Shown here piece after piece: positions 63,946-64,000 of a DNA stretch of 64,000 nucleotides. Location of the stretch: contig NZ_BNAR01000001.1 of assembly GCF_014653695.1 (NCBI RefSeq), forward strand, positions 1,116,001 through 1,180,000. Direction: 5' to 3'. Position 1 is the first letter of the stretch, and each line of letters opens with the position of its first letter. The stretch is from Lentzea cavernae (lineage in GTDB: Bacteria > Actinomycetota > Actinomycetes > Mycobacteriales > Pseudonocardiaceae). The position numbers and the translations under genes are program-made. The notes below the pieces were generated by a model. That model searched no databases, was not told where the DNA came from, and saw only the letters and a program-made list of their open reading frames with translations.

Positions 63946-64000
63946 CTACTTGGTCGGCCCGGGGGTCTCGAGCAGCGCGATTCCCAGCGGTGTCAACGTG
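63946..64000 (-). CDS. C-terminal end of a gene beyond the window
   Basis: On the minus strand the last codons read TLTPLGIALLETPGPTK followed by TAG at 63946-63948. The TLTPLGIALLE segment resembles the end of winged-helix regulators such as MarR or HxlR proteins, but 17 residues are too few to assign a family. Confidence 0.4.
   Translation of the reverse strand, partial: TLTPLGIALLETPGPTK

Overview
The window looks like chromosomal DNA from a high-GC filamentous actinomycete, most likely of the Pseudonocardiaceae (Lentzea, Saccharothrix or Amycolatopsis-like). GC is high throughout, codon third positions are nearly all G or C, and GTG/TTG starts and 4-base ATGA/GTGA overlaps are common. 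Several genes start 6-7 bases after a TANNNT box, as leaderless actinobacterial mRNAs do. Family content agrees: a DosR/DosS-type pair, an AfsR/SARP regulator, a fused isobutyryl-CoA mutase, ECF sigma and anti-sigma factors, GlxA/AraC, CGNR, PadR and many TetR regulators. I see no rRNA, tRNA, CRISPR array, transposase, phage module or multimodular PKS/NRPS.

Layout. 1-4011: the 3' end of a family 2 encapsulin shell gene runs into a polyprenyl diphosphate synthase, ispH and a short dxs, a one-direction operon that may couple isoprenoid precursor supply to a compartmentalised prenyl synthase. 3974-9967: acyltransferase, two divergent citrate synthase-like genes (one with an N-terminal HTH) sharing a 51-bp operator-rich region, a GlxA-type regulator, and MarR/YceI. 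9954-13876: a compact dormancy-like module (universal stress protein, DevR, haem-type DevS, short Acg-like protein) with DosR-box-like sites in both promoter regions. 13873-25269: hydrolase, CGNR regulator with DUF1348 and MOSC genes, the large mutase IcmF, a LuxR protein with an ATPase domain, a quinone reductase, a degenerate prenyl synthase paralogue, an aldo/keto reductase and a molybdate-binding HTH protein.

25276-30925: a tightly overlapping minus-strand catabolic operon (CoA transferase, crotonase, acetoacetate decarboxylase-like, 3-hydroxyacyl-CoA dehydrogenase, acyl-CoA dehydrogenase) under a LysR gene; it has no thiolase. 31011-41272: secreted beta-propeller, FAD oxidase, AfsR-type regulator, secreted C39-like protein, TetR genes, an HTH/hydrolase pair with a phased palindromic operator, and a KAS III enzyme. 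41273-41867 has no gene but holds short repeats, a 121-bp nested palindrome and a strong terminator hairpin.

41868-47032: an envelope redox unit (ferric-reductase-like membrane protein fused to a [3Fe-4S]-type ferredoxin, its FAD reductase, a DUF4142 protein and a COG4315 lipoprotein) next to a divergent ECF sigma/anti-sigma pair. 47117-51597: small membrane proteins, a GNAT, and a three-gene signalling operon (receiver-PP2C phosphatase, CHASE3-like histidine kinase, single-domain receiver). 51572-52945: an HTH gene separated from its ClpX-type zinc finger by one in-frame TGA that falls on a zinc-binding cysteine position, then a small acidic protein and PlsC. 53049-64000: secreted M15 peptidase, aldo/keto reductase with a large inverted repeat and TetR, metallophosphoesterase, decayed genes, alpha/beta hydrolase and ArsR-like regulator, CPBP protease, DUF4232 protein, PadR and an SGNH hydrolase with a 23-codon upstream cistron, a DUF2690 protein, and the end of one more gene.
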